A stretch of DNA of 64,000 nucleotides from positions 124,001 to 188,000 of the forward strand of contig NZ_BLRH01000034.1 of the NCBI RefSeq assembly GCF_025996515.1, in the 5' to 3' direction. Under the pieces are notes generated by a model. It was not told where the DNA came from. It did no database searches and worked only from the letters and a program-made list of their open reading frames with translations. Positions 8,552-17,347 of this stretch are shown piece by piece (within the stretch, counting starts at the first letter, position 1; each line of letters starts with the position of its first letter). The translations under genes were made by a program, and so were the position numbers. Origin of the DNA: Rhizohabitans arisaemae (lineage in GTDB: Bacteria; Actinomycetota; Actinomycetes; Streptosporangiales; Streptosporangiaceae).

Positions 8552-9409
8552 ATGAAGTTCGGGATCGGCTACAGCTCGCCCTTCCACGGAGTCGACCCGG
8601 AGAAGATCGTGTTCTTCGCCCGGCTCGCGGAGGAATGCGGCTTCGAGTCGTTGTATCTGCCCGAGCACATCGCGCTGTATCCGGGCGCCGCCGTCGGCGC
8701 GTACGAGCTGCCGTCGGCGCTCCCGTACCTCGATCCGCTCGACGTCCTGAGCTTCGTCGCCGCGTCCACCGAGCGGATCCTGCTCGGCACCGGTGTGCTG
8801 CTGCTGCCGTACCACCATCCGGTGATCCTGGCCAAGCGGCTGGCCACCGTCGACGTGCTGTCCAAGGGCAGGATGCGGCTGCTCACCGTGGGGATCGGCG
8901 CCCTGCCGGGGGAGGCCCGGGCGGTGGGGGTCGACTACGCCACCCGTGGCCGCCGCGCCGACGAGGCGATCGACGTGCTCCGGCTGCTCTGGGCCGGCGG
9001 GGAGGAGGGCGTCGGCTATGACGGCGAGTTCTTCTCCTTCGACGGCCTGTGCAGCTTTCCCAAGCCCCACGGCGCCACCGCTCTGCCGATCCACGTCGGC
9101 GGGTCCAGCCGGGCGGCCGCGCGGCGGGCCGGGGAACGCGGCGACGGCTACTTCCCGGGCGGGGCGCTCACCGCGCGGGAGCGTGCCGCGCAGTGGGAGC
9201 TGGCCCGGTCGAGCGCCGCCGGGGCGGGGCGTGACCCGGATGCGCTGGAGTACACCCGCTTCGGGTCGATCGACATGCCGGTCGAACGGGTGGACGAGCT
9301 CGCCGCGCAGGGGGTGACCCGCATCGTCGTGAACGCCGCGGCCACCGAACCGGACGAGCAGCGCGGGCAGCTGTCGGCGTTCGCCCGGCGCTTCGGCCTG
9401 CTCGGCTGA
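8552..9409 (+). CDS. LLM-class flavin/F420-dependent oxidoreductase
   Basis: A 285-residue TIM-barrel oxidoreductase of the luciferase-like monooxygenase class, of the F420-binding subtype common in actinomycetes. Seen: conserved LAEECGFESLYLPEH near 27-41, the barrel segment RILLGTGVLLLPYHHPVILAKRLAT (abbreviated motif LLPYHHP), and HVGGSSRAAARRAGERGDGY near 180. These enzymes transfer hydride between F420H2 or FMNH2 and small organic substrates. The ATG at 8552 follows GAGAGGACCGGG. It may be independent of the PadR unit downstream, which has its own promoter. Confidence 0.9.
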   Translation: MKFGIGYSSPFHGVDPEKIVFFARLAEECGFESLYLPEHIALYPGAAVGAYELPSALPYLDPLDVLSFVAASTERILLGTGVLLLPYHHPVILAKRLATVDVLSKGRMRLLTVGIGALPGEARAVGVDYATRGRRADEAIDVLRLLWAGGEEGVGYDGEFFSFDGLCSFPKPHGATALPIHVGGSSRAAARRAGERGDGYFPGGALTARERAAQWELARSSAAGAGRDPDALEYTRFGSIDMPVERVDELAAQGVTRIVVNAAATEPDEQRGQLSAFARRFGLLG

Positions 9410-9479
9410 ACGCCGCGCCGATCGACGCCCGCCCCGGGCCGGGGACCGATCACCCTGGGTGCCGGGCCGTATGCCGGAC

Positions 9480-9520
9480 TTGACAGCAATCACTCGGATC
9501 CAAATACTCGGATCCGAGTG
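9480..9520 (+). promoter_or_regulatory. Promoter with overlapping PadR-type operator
   Basis: TTGACA (9480-9485) and AATACT (9503-9508) are separated by 17 bp, a good housekeeping promoter. The 14-bp perfect palindrome ACTCGGATCCGAGT (9506-9519) lies on the -10 box, and a further copy of ACTCGGATCC sits at 9492-9501, 14 bp away between the boxes. Binding here would block RNA polymerase, so the adjacent PadR protein very probably represses its own operon. Confidence 0.8.
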
Positions 9521-9533
9521 ATTGGAGGCGATT

Positions 9534-10154
9534 TTGGGCGAGAACGATCGCCGCAAGGTGTCCAACCCGCTGGGGCTGGCGGTGCTCGGGCTGCTGGCCG
9601 AGTCACCGGCCCATCCGCACGCCATCGCCGCCGCCCTGCGCGAACGCGGGATGGACCGGGTGTTCAAGCTGACCACCGGCTCCCTGTACGACGTGGTCAG
9701 GGCGCTGGAACGGGCCGGGTGGATCGAGGCGGGCGAGACGGTACGGGTCGGGGCCCGGCCGGAGCGGACCGTGTACCGGCACACCGCGCTGGGCCGCAAG
9801 GAGTTCGTGCGCTGGGTGGACGAGCTGATCCGCGTCCCGGCCGAGGAATACCCCAAGTTCCTGTCGGCGGTCAGCTACCTGGGGATTCTCGGGCCGGAGG
9901 GCGCGGTGGCGGCGCTGCGGGAGCGGGCCGGACGGGTCCGCGCGGCGCGGGAGGAGACCCTGGGGCTGCACCGGGAGATGCTGGAAAGCGGCGAGGTGCC
10001 GCGCCTGTTCCTGGTCGAGGTGGAGTACTCCGCGCGGATGCAGGAGGCCGAGCTCGGCTGGATCGAGGAGATCGTCGGCGACATCGAGGCGGGCCGGTTG
10101 AGCTGGCCGGACCAGGTGGCCGGCACGGGTCGCACCGTTGCGGGGGACCAATGA
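9534..10154 (+). CDS. PadR-family transcriptional repressor
   Basis: A 206-residue winged-helix regulator. The N-terminal PadR domain is clear (PLGLAVLGLLAESPAHPHAI, then TGSLYDVVRALERAGWI), followed by a helical dimerisation region. I chose the TTG at 9534 because GGAGG lies 5 bases upstream at 9524-9528; a TTG at 9522 overlaps that site and is less likely. The stop codon overlaps the monooxygenase start (ATGA), so the two are one operon. PadR proteins bind small aromatic or drug ligands, which fits a flavin hydroxylase partner. Confidence 0.92.
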   Translation: MGENDRRKVSNPLGLAVLGLLAESPAHPHAIAAALRERGMDRVFKLTTGSLYDVVRALERAGWIEAGETVRVGARPERTVYRHTALGRKEFVRWVDELIRVPAEEYPKFLSAVSYLGILGPEGAVAALRERAGRVRAAREETLGLHREMLESGEVPRLFLVEVEYSARMQEAELGWIEEIVGDIEAGRLSWPDQVAGTGRTVAGDQ

Positions 10155-11593
10155 GGGTCATGGTGGTCGGGGCGGGCCCGGCCGGGCTGATGCTGGCGGC
10201 CGAGCTCGCGCTCGCGGGGGTCGAGGTCACGGTGGTGGACCGGCTGCCGCGGCGTTCGCCGTACTGCCGGGGGTTCACCCTGGGCGCCCGGAGCCTGGAG
10301 CTGCTGGACCGGCGCGGCGTCGCCGGCCGCTTCCTGGCCGAGGGGCCGACGGTGCCGTACGGCATGTTCGCCGACCCGAGCCGCCCGCTGGACCTGACCA
10401 TGATGGACACCGATCATCCGTACACGCTCGGCATCGCCCAGACCCGCGTCGAGGAGCTGCTGGAGGAGTGGCTGGCCGAGCTGGGCGTGGCGGTCCGGTG
10501 GGGGAGCGAGGTGACCGGCTTCCACCAGGACGACGACGGGGTCGAGGTGACCGTCCAGGCCGGGGGGGAGCGAAGGCTCGAGCGGGTCGGCTACCTCGCC
10601 GGGTGCGACGGGAGCCGCAGCCTGGTCCGCCGGCAGGCCGGGATCGGTTTTCCCGGCACACCGGCCACCGGGTACGGACTCCTCGCCGACGTGGAGCTCG
10701 CCGACCCCGAATCCCTGCCGTTCGGGGTGACCGAGGGCGAGCACGGCACGGTGTTCGCGATCCCGCGCCCCGGCTATGTGCGGATCGTGCTCGACGAGCC
10801 GGAGCCGCCCGCCGACCGCGACGAGCCGGTACGGCTCTCCTCCTTCCAGGAGGTGCTCGACGCGGTGCTCGGCCGGCGGGTGGAGCTGGTCAACCCGCGT
10901 TGGCTCACCCGGTTCTCCGACGCGGCCCGGCAGGCCGACCGCTACGTCGCGGGCCGTGTCGTGCTGGCCGGCGACTCCGCGCACATCCACCCGCCCGCGG
11001 GGGCGACGGGTGTCAACGTGGCGCTGGCGGACGCGGTCAACCTCGGCTGGAAGCTGGCGGCGACCGCGCTCGGGCACGCGCCCGGCGGCCTGCTCGGCAG
11101 CTACCACACCGAACGGCACGAGGCGGGGGCCCGGGTGCTGCGCACCACACGCGCCCAGGCGCTCCTCGGGCGGCGCGATCCGGGCCTGGACCCGTTGCGG
11201 GACCTGTTCGGCGAGCTGGCGGAGCTGCCGCCGGTCGGCAGGCACCTCGCCGAACTGGCGACCGGGGTGGGCACCCGCTACGACCCGGTGATCCCCGGCG
11301 ACCATCCGTGGCTGGGCAGGCTCACCCCCAACCTGAAGCTGGTGGTCCACGGGGGGCACACCTGCGTCGCCGAGCTGCTCCGGCCCGCCCGCCCGGTGCT
11401 CCTCACGACGGGCCGGCGCACCCTGCCGACCGGTGGCGGGGTGGTCGCCCACCACGTCTCCTGTCCCGAGCTGCCCGAGCTGGAAGGGGTGCTGATCCGC
11501 CCCGACGGCCACACCGCCTGGATCTCCACCGCGACCGACCCGCAACCCGACGAGACCCTGGCCATGGCCGTGGCCACCTGGTTCGGGGGCTGA
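10151..11593 (+). CDS. FAD-dependent aromatic monooxygenase (rifampicin monooxygenase-like)
   Basis: A 480-residue class A flavoprotein hydroxylase. Seen: Rossmann GAGPAG (7-12), the DG-type segment AGCDGSRSLVRRQAG (about 154-168), and the second FAD motif RVVLAGDSAHIHPPAGATG (near 270), followed by the C-terminal thioredoxin-like region found in phenol hydroxylases and Rox enzymes. It would use NAD(P)H and O2 to hydroxylate an aromatic substrate. The overall layout and NPRWLTRFSDAARQADRY segment recall rifampicin monooxygenases, but polyketide hydroxylases share these traits and the substrate is not determined. It is translationally coupled to the PadR gene. Confidence 0.92.
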   Translation: MRVMVVGAGPAGLMLAAELALAGVEVTVVDRLPRRSPYCRGFTLGARSLELLDRRGVAGRFLAEGPTVPYGMFADPSRPLDLTMMDTDHPYTLGIAQTRVEELLEEWLAELGVAVRWGSEVTGFHQDDDGVEVTVQAGGERRLERVGYLAGCDGSRSLVRRQAGIGFPGTPATGYGLLADVELADPESLPFGVTEGEHGTVFAIPRPGYVRIVLDEPEPPADRDEPVRLSSFQEVLDAVLGRRVELVNPRWLTRFSDAARQADRYVAGRVVLAGDSAHIHPPAGATGVNVALADAVNLGWKLAATALGHAPGGLLGSYHTERHEAGARVLRTTRAQALLGRRDPGLDPLRDLFGELAELPPVGRHLAELATGVGTRYDPVIPGDHPWLGRLTPNLKLVVHGGHTCVAELLRPARPVLLTTGRRTLPTGGGVVAHHVSCPELPELEGVLIRPDGHTAWISTATDPQPDETLAMAVATWFGG

Positions 11594-11606
11594 GCGGGCT
11601 CCCCGC

Positions 11607-11643
11607 GGATCCGGCGCACGTGCTCAGGGCGGGCGCCGGATCC
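11607..11643 (+). terminator. Bidirectional terminator hairpin
   Basis: GGATCCGGCGC (11607-11617) pairs perfectly with GCGCCGGATCC (11633-11643), an 11-bp stem with a 15-base loop. It lies 14 bases after the monooxygenase stop and between convergent genes. There is no T-run, as is usual in high-GC actinomycetes. Confidence 0.65.
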
Positions 11644-11790
11644 ACCGGGAGGCCTCCGGCCGTACCGTCACGGCGTGCCGATCCGGTACGGCGCCCGCGC
11701 GGCCCGAGGCCGTACCGGACCTCGGAGGACGGCTCGCGGTACGGCCGGCCCCGGCGCTCCGGGGCCGGATCGCCGCCGGGATCGTGGCCG

Positions 11791-13308
11791 CTACGTCGCG
11801 ACGCCGTTCGGCTCGGCGGCGCGGGGGAGCCCGCCACGCCGGGCGGCCTCGGTGAAGACCAGCAGGGTCGTCCCCGCGAGGTAGCAGAGCACGCTCCCGA
11901 TCACCAGCCACCAGGAGACGTCCACGTACCAGCCCACATAGTCCACGCCCGGGTCGTACCGCAGCCGCAGGTCCGCGAGTTCCCCCAGGCCGAAGAACGG
12001 GAGCGTCGTGTACGGGGCGGCGACCAGCGCCACGACGGCCCGCACGCCCGGGGTCCCGCCCCGCCGCCACACCAGAGCGGCCAACGCCGCCGCGACCGCA
12101 CCGACCACGGCGCAGACCCACAGCTGGTCCCAGAGGGAGTCCAGGACGTCCCGTGCGTAGTAGTCCACGATGAGGCCCGCGAGCTCGTCGGCCACCCTTC
12201 GCCGAGCGGAGGGCATAAGGACGAGCGAGCACGCCGTGACCGCCAGCCCGCACACCGAGGCCGCCAGCAGGCACGCGACGGCCCACCCCGCACTCAGGCT
12301 GCCGCCGGTGGGCTCGGCGGCGCGGGGCGGCCCGTCACCTCGGACGGCCTTGGTGAAGAGGAGCAGGATCGTCCCCGCGACGTAGGAGAGCAGGGCCGTG
12401 ATCGCCAGCCACAGAGGGAGGTCCTTGTACCAGCCCAGATGCTCATCCCCAAAGCTGTCCCCCAGCCACGGGTTCGCCTCCCACGGGATGAGGAGCAGAA
12501 GAATCGTGTACGGCGCGACACCCATCACCAGGACGATCCGCGCCCCCACGGTCCCGCCCCGCCGCCACACCAGGGCCGCCAACGCCAGCGCGACCACACC
12601 GACCACGGCGTAGAGCCACGAATGCGCCACGAGGGTTTCCAACGTGCGGCCCGCGTCGTTGTCGACGACGAGGCGCTCCTCGTGGTCGGCCGCCCTCCGC
12701 CGGACGGAGGGCATGAGCACGAGCGAGAACGCCGCGATCACCAGTCCGCACGCCGACGTCGCCAGCAGGCACGCGACGGCCCACCCCGCACTCAGTCCGC
12801 CCCGCCGCCGCACCGCCGCGTCCCCGTTCCCCGGGCGGTTCGGCGCGGTATGGAGGAGCAGGCCCGTCCCCGCGAGGTGGCCGAGCGCAGCCGTGCCCGC
12901 CAGCACCGTCGACACGTCCAACCACCAGAAGTCGTCAAAGCTGTAGCTGTACATGAACGCCGGTCCCCACAGGCCCAGGACGACGTAGACCAGCATGTAC
13001 GGGACGAGCCCCAGAGCCGCGGCCGTGCGTACCCCCCGGGTCCCGCCCCGCCGCCACGCCCAGGCCGCCAGGGCCAGCGTGATCACACCGAGCACGGTGT
13101 AACCCCACGCAAACCACGGCAGTGATTCCACCGTGGTCGTCACGTAGGTAAGCGGCTCGTCGCCGCCGCTCTCCTTGCGGAGCCTTACCTCCCGCGCAAG
13201 GTTCAGATAGCGGACGAACGCACTGATCCCGATGACCAGCTCGCATACGAGCGCCACCAGCAGGCACCCCACGGCGCTTCCCGCAGGCCGCGCCTTCCCG
13301 TTCCCCAT
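11791..13308 (-). CDS. Membrane protein made of three tandem homologous repeats
   Basis: A 505-residue integral membrane protein of unknown function. Three repeats of about 165-170 residues follow one another. Each has a helix near SAGWAVACLLA..CGL, a charged loop with basic clusters (MPSVRRRAADHEE, MPSARRRVADELA), a helix ending LAALVWRRGGT, a helix after GVRAVVAL-type segments, and a closing helix with SYVAGTILLLF-type sequence. Repeat 1 is the most divergent. The ATG at 13308 follows GGAGGGG with good spacing. It is a monocistronic gene divergent from the LuxR-type response regulator. The repeats suggest a bundle of about 12 helices arising by triplication. Confidence 0.85.
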   Translation of the reverse strand: MGNGKARPAGSAVGCLLVALVCELVIGISAFVRYLNLAREVRLRKESGGDEPLTYVTTTVESLPWFAWGYTVLGVITLALAAWAWRRGGTRGVRTAAALGLVPYMLVYVVLGLWGPAFMYSYSFDDFWWLDVSTVLAGTAALGHLAGTGLLLHTAPNRPGNGDAAVRRRGGLSAGWAVACLLATSACGLVIAAFSLVLMPSVRRRAADHEERLVVDNDAGRTLETLVAHSWLYAVVGVVALALAALVWRRGGTVGARIVLVMGVAPYTILLLLIPWEANPWLGDSFGDEHLGWYKDLPLWLAITALLSYVAGTILLLFTKAVRGDGPPRAAEPTGGSLSAGWAVACLLAASVCGLAVTACSLVLMPSARRRVADELAGLIVDYYARDVLDSLWDQLWVCAVVGAVAAALAALVWRRGGTPGVRAVVALVAAPYTTLPFFGLGELADLRLRYDPGVDYVGWYVDVSWWLVIGSVLCYLAGTTLLVFTEAARRGGLPRAAEPNGVAT

Positions 13309-13798
13309 CGCCCGCACCCCTCCCACGAAGAGAGCGATCATGGAGGAGCCGACTTGGAAAACACTTGCGGTCACAGCGGCCTGCCGACCCGCGAGAGGAG
13401 TCTCACGCGGTGGCCGCGGCCGCCCGGGCCGGGCACGGGGACCCGGGTCATCCCGCCGGCCGCCGCATCGACCGGCTCCGGGTCGCGGAGGCCGTGGCGG
13501 CGCCACCGGCGGGCCGCCGACGCCGGCGGCCACCACGCGGCGTGGCCGAGGTGGCCGACCTGCCGGCCCGGTGAGGGCGGCGGGTGCGCCCCAAGAGGCC
13601 GCGCCGGCGGAGGTCGTGGGGCGCACGCCAGGCCGTCGCGTCGTGCCTCGCAGGTCGTCCGCATCCGGCCGTGTGGCGGATCCGGGGTCGTCCACGTGGC
13701 GGATGGCACGCCGAGCCGGATACACATCACCGGTGACGTCCGTTAAGCACCGATATGGGTACGCTGCGGTCGTGGCGACGAACGAGGGGCGAACCCCG
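13309..13798. other. Divergent intergenic stretch
   Basis: About 490 bp between the three-repeat membrane protein and the two-component genes. Several long frames exist but all are low-complexity Arg/Pro/Ala translations expected of GC-rich non-coding DNA. The two promoters should lie at its ends. The best-defined element is GAGGGG at 13784-13789, the ribosome site of the response regulator. Confidence 0.4.
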
Positions 13799-14494
13799 GT
13801 GAGGATCACTTTGGTCATCGCCGACGACCAGGCGATGATCCGGGCCGGGCTACGGCTCGTCACCGAGACGGCGCCCGGCGTCGAGGTCGTCGGAGAGGCC
13901 GCCGACGGCCACGAGGCGGTCGCGCTCACGCGGCGGCTCCGGCCGGACGTCCTGCTCATGGACATCTCGATGCCGGGTATGGACGGGCTGTCCGCCGCGC
14001 GGCGCATCCTCGGCGACCCGCATCCGCCGAAGATCATCATGCTGACGACCTTCAACACCGACGCCAACCTGGACGCCGCGCTCCGCGCCGGGGTGCACGG
14101 GTTCCTGCTCAAGAGCTCGCCCCCCGAGCAGCTCGTCGACGCCATCCGGGCGGCGGCCGCCGGGGACGCGGTCATCGACCCCTCGGTCACCCCGCGGGTG
14201 ATCGCCTCGTTCGCCGAGCTGCCCGAACCGGTCGCGCCGCCCGAGCTGGGGCGGCTCACGCCGCGTGAGCTGGAGGTGCTGCGGTTGCTGGCGGACGGGA
14301 TCTCCAACCAGGAGATCGCGCGGGCGCTCGGCATCGGCGAGGCCACCGTGCGGACCCACGTCGCCCGCATCCTGCACAAGCTTCATCTGCGTGACCGCAT
14401 CCACGCGGTGGTGTTCGCCTACGAGGCAGGGATCGTGCGGCCGGGGCGCGGGCGGCAGGGCGACGGGACGCCCGGGAGGGGCGGGACGTGCTGA
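13799..14494 (+). CDS. NarL/LuxR-type response regulator
   Basis: A 231-residue response regulator. The receiver domain has the acidic pair DD at 9-10, the phospho-acceptor Asp55 in VLLMDISMPG, and the conserved Lys in GFLLKSS near 105. A LuxR helix-turn-helix follows (LTPRELEVLRLLADGISNQE, then GEATVRTHVARILHKL). The GTG at 13799 is chosen for its GAGGGG 9 bases upstream and because it begins at the conserved VRITLVIADDQ; a GTG at 13772 would add nine residues. The stop overlaps the kinase start, so it pairs with the histidine kinase downstream. Confidence 0.93.
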   Translation: MRITLVIADDQAMIRAGLRLVTETAPGVEVVGEAADGHEAVALTRRLRPDVLLMDISMPGMDGLSAARRILGDPHPPKIIMLTTFNTDANLDAALRAGVHGFLLKSSPPEQLVDAIRAAAAGDAVIDPSVTPRVIASFAELPEPVAPPELGRLTPRELEVLRLLADGISNQEIARALGIGEATVRTHVARILHKLHLRDRIHAVVFAYEAGIVRPGRGRQGDGTPGRGGTC

Positions 14495-15693
14495 GGCGCC
14501 TGCTCCGTGACCTGCAGACGACCTGGATGGACGCGCTGCTCTCCCTCGCCGTGGTCGTCGCGGGGCTGACCGAGTTCATCGGCCGCGCCAACCCGGTGTC
14601 CTTCGGGGTGGGCGCGGCCGTGTGCGGGGTGCTGCTGCTGTTCCGGCGGAGGTTTCCCCTGACCGCCCTGCTGCTCCTGGTCGCGCTCGGCCTTGCCATC
14701 CGGGTGGCCGCGGGCGGCTTCTACTACGCCGCCTGGCAGTTCTACTCGACGTTGATCATGGTCCACACCGTGGGAAGCGCGGCCGAGCTGCGCAGCCGCC
14801 GCGGCCTGGCCGGGCTCGGCTGCGTGCTGCTGGCGTACGGCTGCCTGCAGACCGAGCCGTTCATCGACCTCCCGGAAGTGCTGATCACCGCGATCTTCAT
14901 GGGGGTGGCCTACGTGAGCGGCATCCTGCTGCGCCGCCAGATCGACCGGACCGCCCGGCTGGCCGAGTACACCACGCGGCTGGAGATGGAGCGCGAGGAG
15001 CGGGCCCGCTGGGCGGTGGCCGAGGAACGGTCCAGGATCGCCCGCGAACTGCACGACATCGTCTCGCACAACGTGACCCTGATGACCCTGCAGGCGGGCG
15101 GGGTACGGAGGATGCTCGGCGAGGGCCGCGAGCGCGAAGGCGAGCGGACGCTGCTGCTCGGCGTCGAGCAGGCCGGCCGCGAGACGGTCGGGGAACTCCA
15201 CCTCATGCTGGGGATGCTGCGCGGCTCCTCAGACGGCGACCCGCCCGCCGCCCAGCCCGGCCTGGACCGGCTGGACGAGCTGACCGCGCAGGTCAGGGAG
15301 GCGGGGCCGGAGGTCCAGGTGCGGGTCATCGGTGCCCGCAGGCCGCTGTCACCCGGGCTCGACCTCTCGGCCTACCGGGTGCTCCAGGAGTCGCTGACGA
15401 ACGTCCTGAAGCACACACGCGCCACCGGCGTCGACGTCACCATCGCCTACGGGTCCGCCGACCTGAGCATCGTGGTGATCAACGACGGTGCGGCCCCTGG
15501 CCACCGTGCCGGGGCCACCGGCGAAGGGACGCGTGACCGCTCCCGTGACGGCGGAACCGGGGGGCACGGCCTGATCGGGATGCGGGAGCGGATCGAGCTG
15601 CACGGCGGTGAGCTGTCCGCCGGCCCCATCCCGGGCGGGGGCTACCGGGTGTTCGCCAGATTCCCGGTCGGCGATCCGCTGGAGGCCGCCTGA
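14488..15693 (+). CDS. Two-component sensor histidine kinase (HisKA_3 type)
   Basis: A 401-residue membrane kinase. The N-terminus has about four hydrophobic segments (about 15-145) with little outside the membrane, suggesting it senses a membrane or cell-envelope signal. The dimerisation motif RIARELHDIVSHN places the phosphorylated His at 189. The ATPase domain follows, with a typical N box (QESLTNVLKHTRAT) and a G box GGHGLIGMRER. The GTG at 14488 overlaps the response-regulator stop by 7 bp. It would phosphorylate that regulator. Its end overlaps a convergent gene by 52 bp. Confidence 0.93.
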   Translation: MLRRLLRDLQTTWMDALLSLAVVVAGLTEFIGRANPVSFGVGAAVCGVLLLFRRRFPLTALLLLVALGLAIRVAAGGFYYAAWQFYSTLIMVHTVGSAAELRSRRGLAGLGCVLLAYGCLQTEPFIDLPEVLITAIFMGVAYVSGILLRRQIDRTARLAEYTTRLEMEREERARWAVAEERSRIARELHDIVSHNVTLMTLQAGGVRRMLGEGREREGERTLLLGVEQAGRETVGELHLMLGMLRGSSDGDPPAAQPGLDRLDELTAQVREAGPEVQVRVIGARRPLSPGLDLSAYRVLQESLTNVLKHTRATGVDVTIAYGSADLSIVVINDGAAPGHRAGATGEGTRDRSRDGGTGGHGLIGMRERIELHGGELSAGPIPGGGYRVFARFPVGDPLEAA

Positions 15694-16346
15694 GGCAGGG
15701 TCTCACCCGCCCACTCCTCGTCGCTCATCCGCAGCATCCTGAGGCCGATCACCCCGGTACCCGCGATGAAGAGCAGGCCCGCCACGACCGTCCCGATCGG
15801 GAAGATCGGAGAACCCATCCAGCCGATGGTGATCGCGAAAGGCGACCACCAGGGTCCTTGACGCGCGTACGCCAGGACGAGCCCCAGCACGAACAGTCCC
15901 ACCAAGCCGATGAACCCCGGAAGCCGGAAACCGAACTGGGCTCCGGGGTCGCTCCATATCTCATTCGCGAGCATGTCGCCCCGTACGGCCCCGAACGTGC
16001 GTTCCAGCCGCGAGTACACGAAGTCGCCGAACATCAGCGCGGAGAAGTTCACCACGCCGAGGAACGCGATCCCGCCGGCGATGTGCCCCAGGACGACGCC
16101 GCGCGTCCGGATCAGGTGGACCATGCCGACGATGCCGGGGAGCATCAGGATCCAGCTCCAGTGCAGCAGCGACGCGCTGAGGGAAACCTGATCGGGGTAC
16201 ATCCCGTACACACCCCTGGTGTCGTCCCCGCCCTGCCGGAGCGCCGGATCGACGACGACCCCCGCCAGGTAGAAGAGCGGCGCGACGATCAGGCTCAGCC
16301 CGGCCGCCCATCTTCGAAACCTGCGCGGATCTGAGAGCACCGACAT
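15642..16346 (-). CDS. Multi-pass membrane protein of unknown function
   Basis: A 234-residue protein with about six hydrophobic segments, beginning with a short basic cytoplasmic stretch (RRFRRWAAG). No catalytic motif is evident. It resembles the loosely defined actinobacterial DUF4386-like/hypothetical membrane proteins that often sit beside two-component genes. Its 3' end overlaps the histidine-kinase 3' end by 52 bp on the opposite strand, so antisense interference at the ends is possible. The ATG at 16346 is the only start that keeps the first helix intact. Confidence 0.8.
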   Translation of the reverse strand: MSVLSDPRRFRRWAAGLSLIVAPLFYLAGVVVDPALRQGGDDTRGVYGMYPDQVSLSASLLHWSWILMLPGIVGMVHLIRTRGVVLGHIAGGIAFLGVVNFSALMFGDFVYSRLERTFGAVRGDMLANEIWSDPGAQFGFRLPGFIGLVGLFVLGLVLAYARQGPWWSPFAITIGWMGSPIFPIGTVVAGLLFIAGTGVIGLRMLRMSDEEWAGETLPQAASSGSPTGNLANTR

Positions 16347-16729
16347 GACCTTCGCCTTCCATCCGGTCCGCCGTGACGCGGCGGACTCCGGCCTGGAAGG
16401 CTAGATCGCGGCGTCCCCGCAGGTCGTCCCCCACACGGCCGATCCGCGATCCCCCGCCGGGCGGATCCCCGGCCCACCTCCCTCCGGCACGCCGGCCGGC
16501 CCCGAACGACGGGAAGCCGTCGACGGTCAGACCGACGAGCACGTTCAGGTGGCGGTACATGGAGGACGGGAGTCGTTCGACAGGCAATGAAGCCATGGAC
16601 ACCGGCGGGATTCAGACCAGACCGTCGGTGCATGCCGGGCGGCTCTCCGGCCTCGGCCCTGACCCGGTGCCGCGCTCGGCCGGGGGGCCGCGAGGGCCGC
16701 GACGTGGTGCGCGCCCGCCGCTCCGGGGG
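16347..16729. other. Intergenic stretch, nothing recognised
   Basis: About 380 bp between a minus-strand membrane protein start and the stop of a minus-strand response regulator. I see no homologous coding fragment, operator-like palindrome or strong hairpin. Confidence 0.4.
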
Positions 16730-17347
16730 TCAGATCCAGCCGTGCCGGCGGGCGATGCGGGCGGCCTCATGGCGGTTCGCGGCGCCGACCTTCCCGGCCG
16801 CGGAGGAGAGATAGTTGCGTACGGTACCCGGCGACAGCGCCGCCCTGCGGGCTATCTCCTCCACCGGTACCCCCTCGGCGGCCAGCTCCAGGACGTCCGC
16901 CTCGCGAGGGGTCAGGGGGGTGTCCCCCGCGCTGATCGCTTCGGCGGCGAGCTGGGGATCGACGTAGCGGGCCCCGCCGTGAATCGTCCGTACGACCTCG
17001 GCCAGCACGGCGGCGGAGACGGTCTTCGGCAGGAAGCCGCGTACGCCGGCGGAGAGCGCGCGCTTCAGATGCCCGGGGCGGCCGTGGCTTGTGACGATCA
17101 GGGTACGGCAGCCGGGCAGCTCCTCGTGGATCCGGCGTGCCACGGCCACCCCGTCCATGTCGGGCAGTTGCAGGTCGAGCATGGCCACATCCGGCCGGAA
17201 GACGCGGGCCATGGCGAGCGCGTCGGCGCCGGTGGCCGCCTGAGCCACCACACTCAGGTCGTCTTCGAGGGCGAGCAGCGCCACCAGGGCGCCTCGGATG
17301 AGATGCTCGTCCTCGGCGAGAAGGATTCGGATGGGTGTCTCGCTCAT
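16730..17347 (-). CDS. NarL/DesR-type response regulator
   Basis: A 205-residue response regulator. The receiver domain shows the acidic pair ED (12-13), phospho-acceptor Asp58 in VAMLDLQLPD, and Lys near 108 in GFLPKTV. The LuxR helix-turn-helix begins LTPREADVLELAAEGVPVEE and ends SPGTVRNYLSSAAGKVGAAN. This arrangement matches DesR-like regulators, which often act in envelope or lipid responses. Its ATG overlaps the kinase stop as ATGA, so kinase and regulator are translated together. Confidence 0.93.
   Translation of the reverse strand: MSETPIRILLAEDEHLIRGALVALLALEDDLSVVAQAATGADALAMARVFRPDVAMLDLQLPDMDGVAVARRIHEELPGCRTLIVTSHGRPGHLKRALSAGVRGFLPKTVSAAVLAEVVRTIHGGARYVDPQLAAEAISAGDTPLTPREADVLELAAEGVPVEEIARRAALSPGTVRNYLSSAAGKVGAANRHEAARIARRHGWI

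Noticed and set aside
10138-13125. Very long plus-strand frame of 995 codons
   Set aside because: It runs through the monooxygenase in another frame and then antisense to the membrane protein. The translation is arginine/proline/glycine-rich and shows no family features. It is a shadow of G/C-rich third positions.
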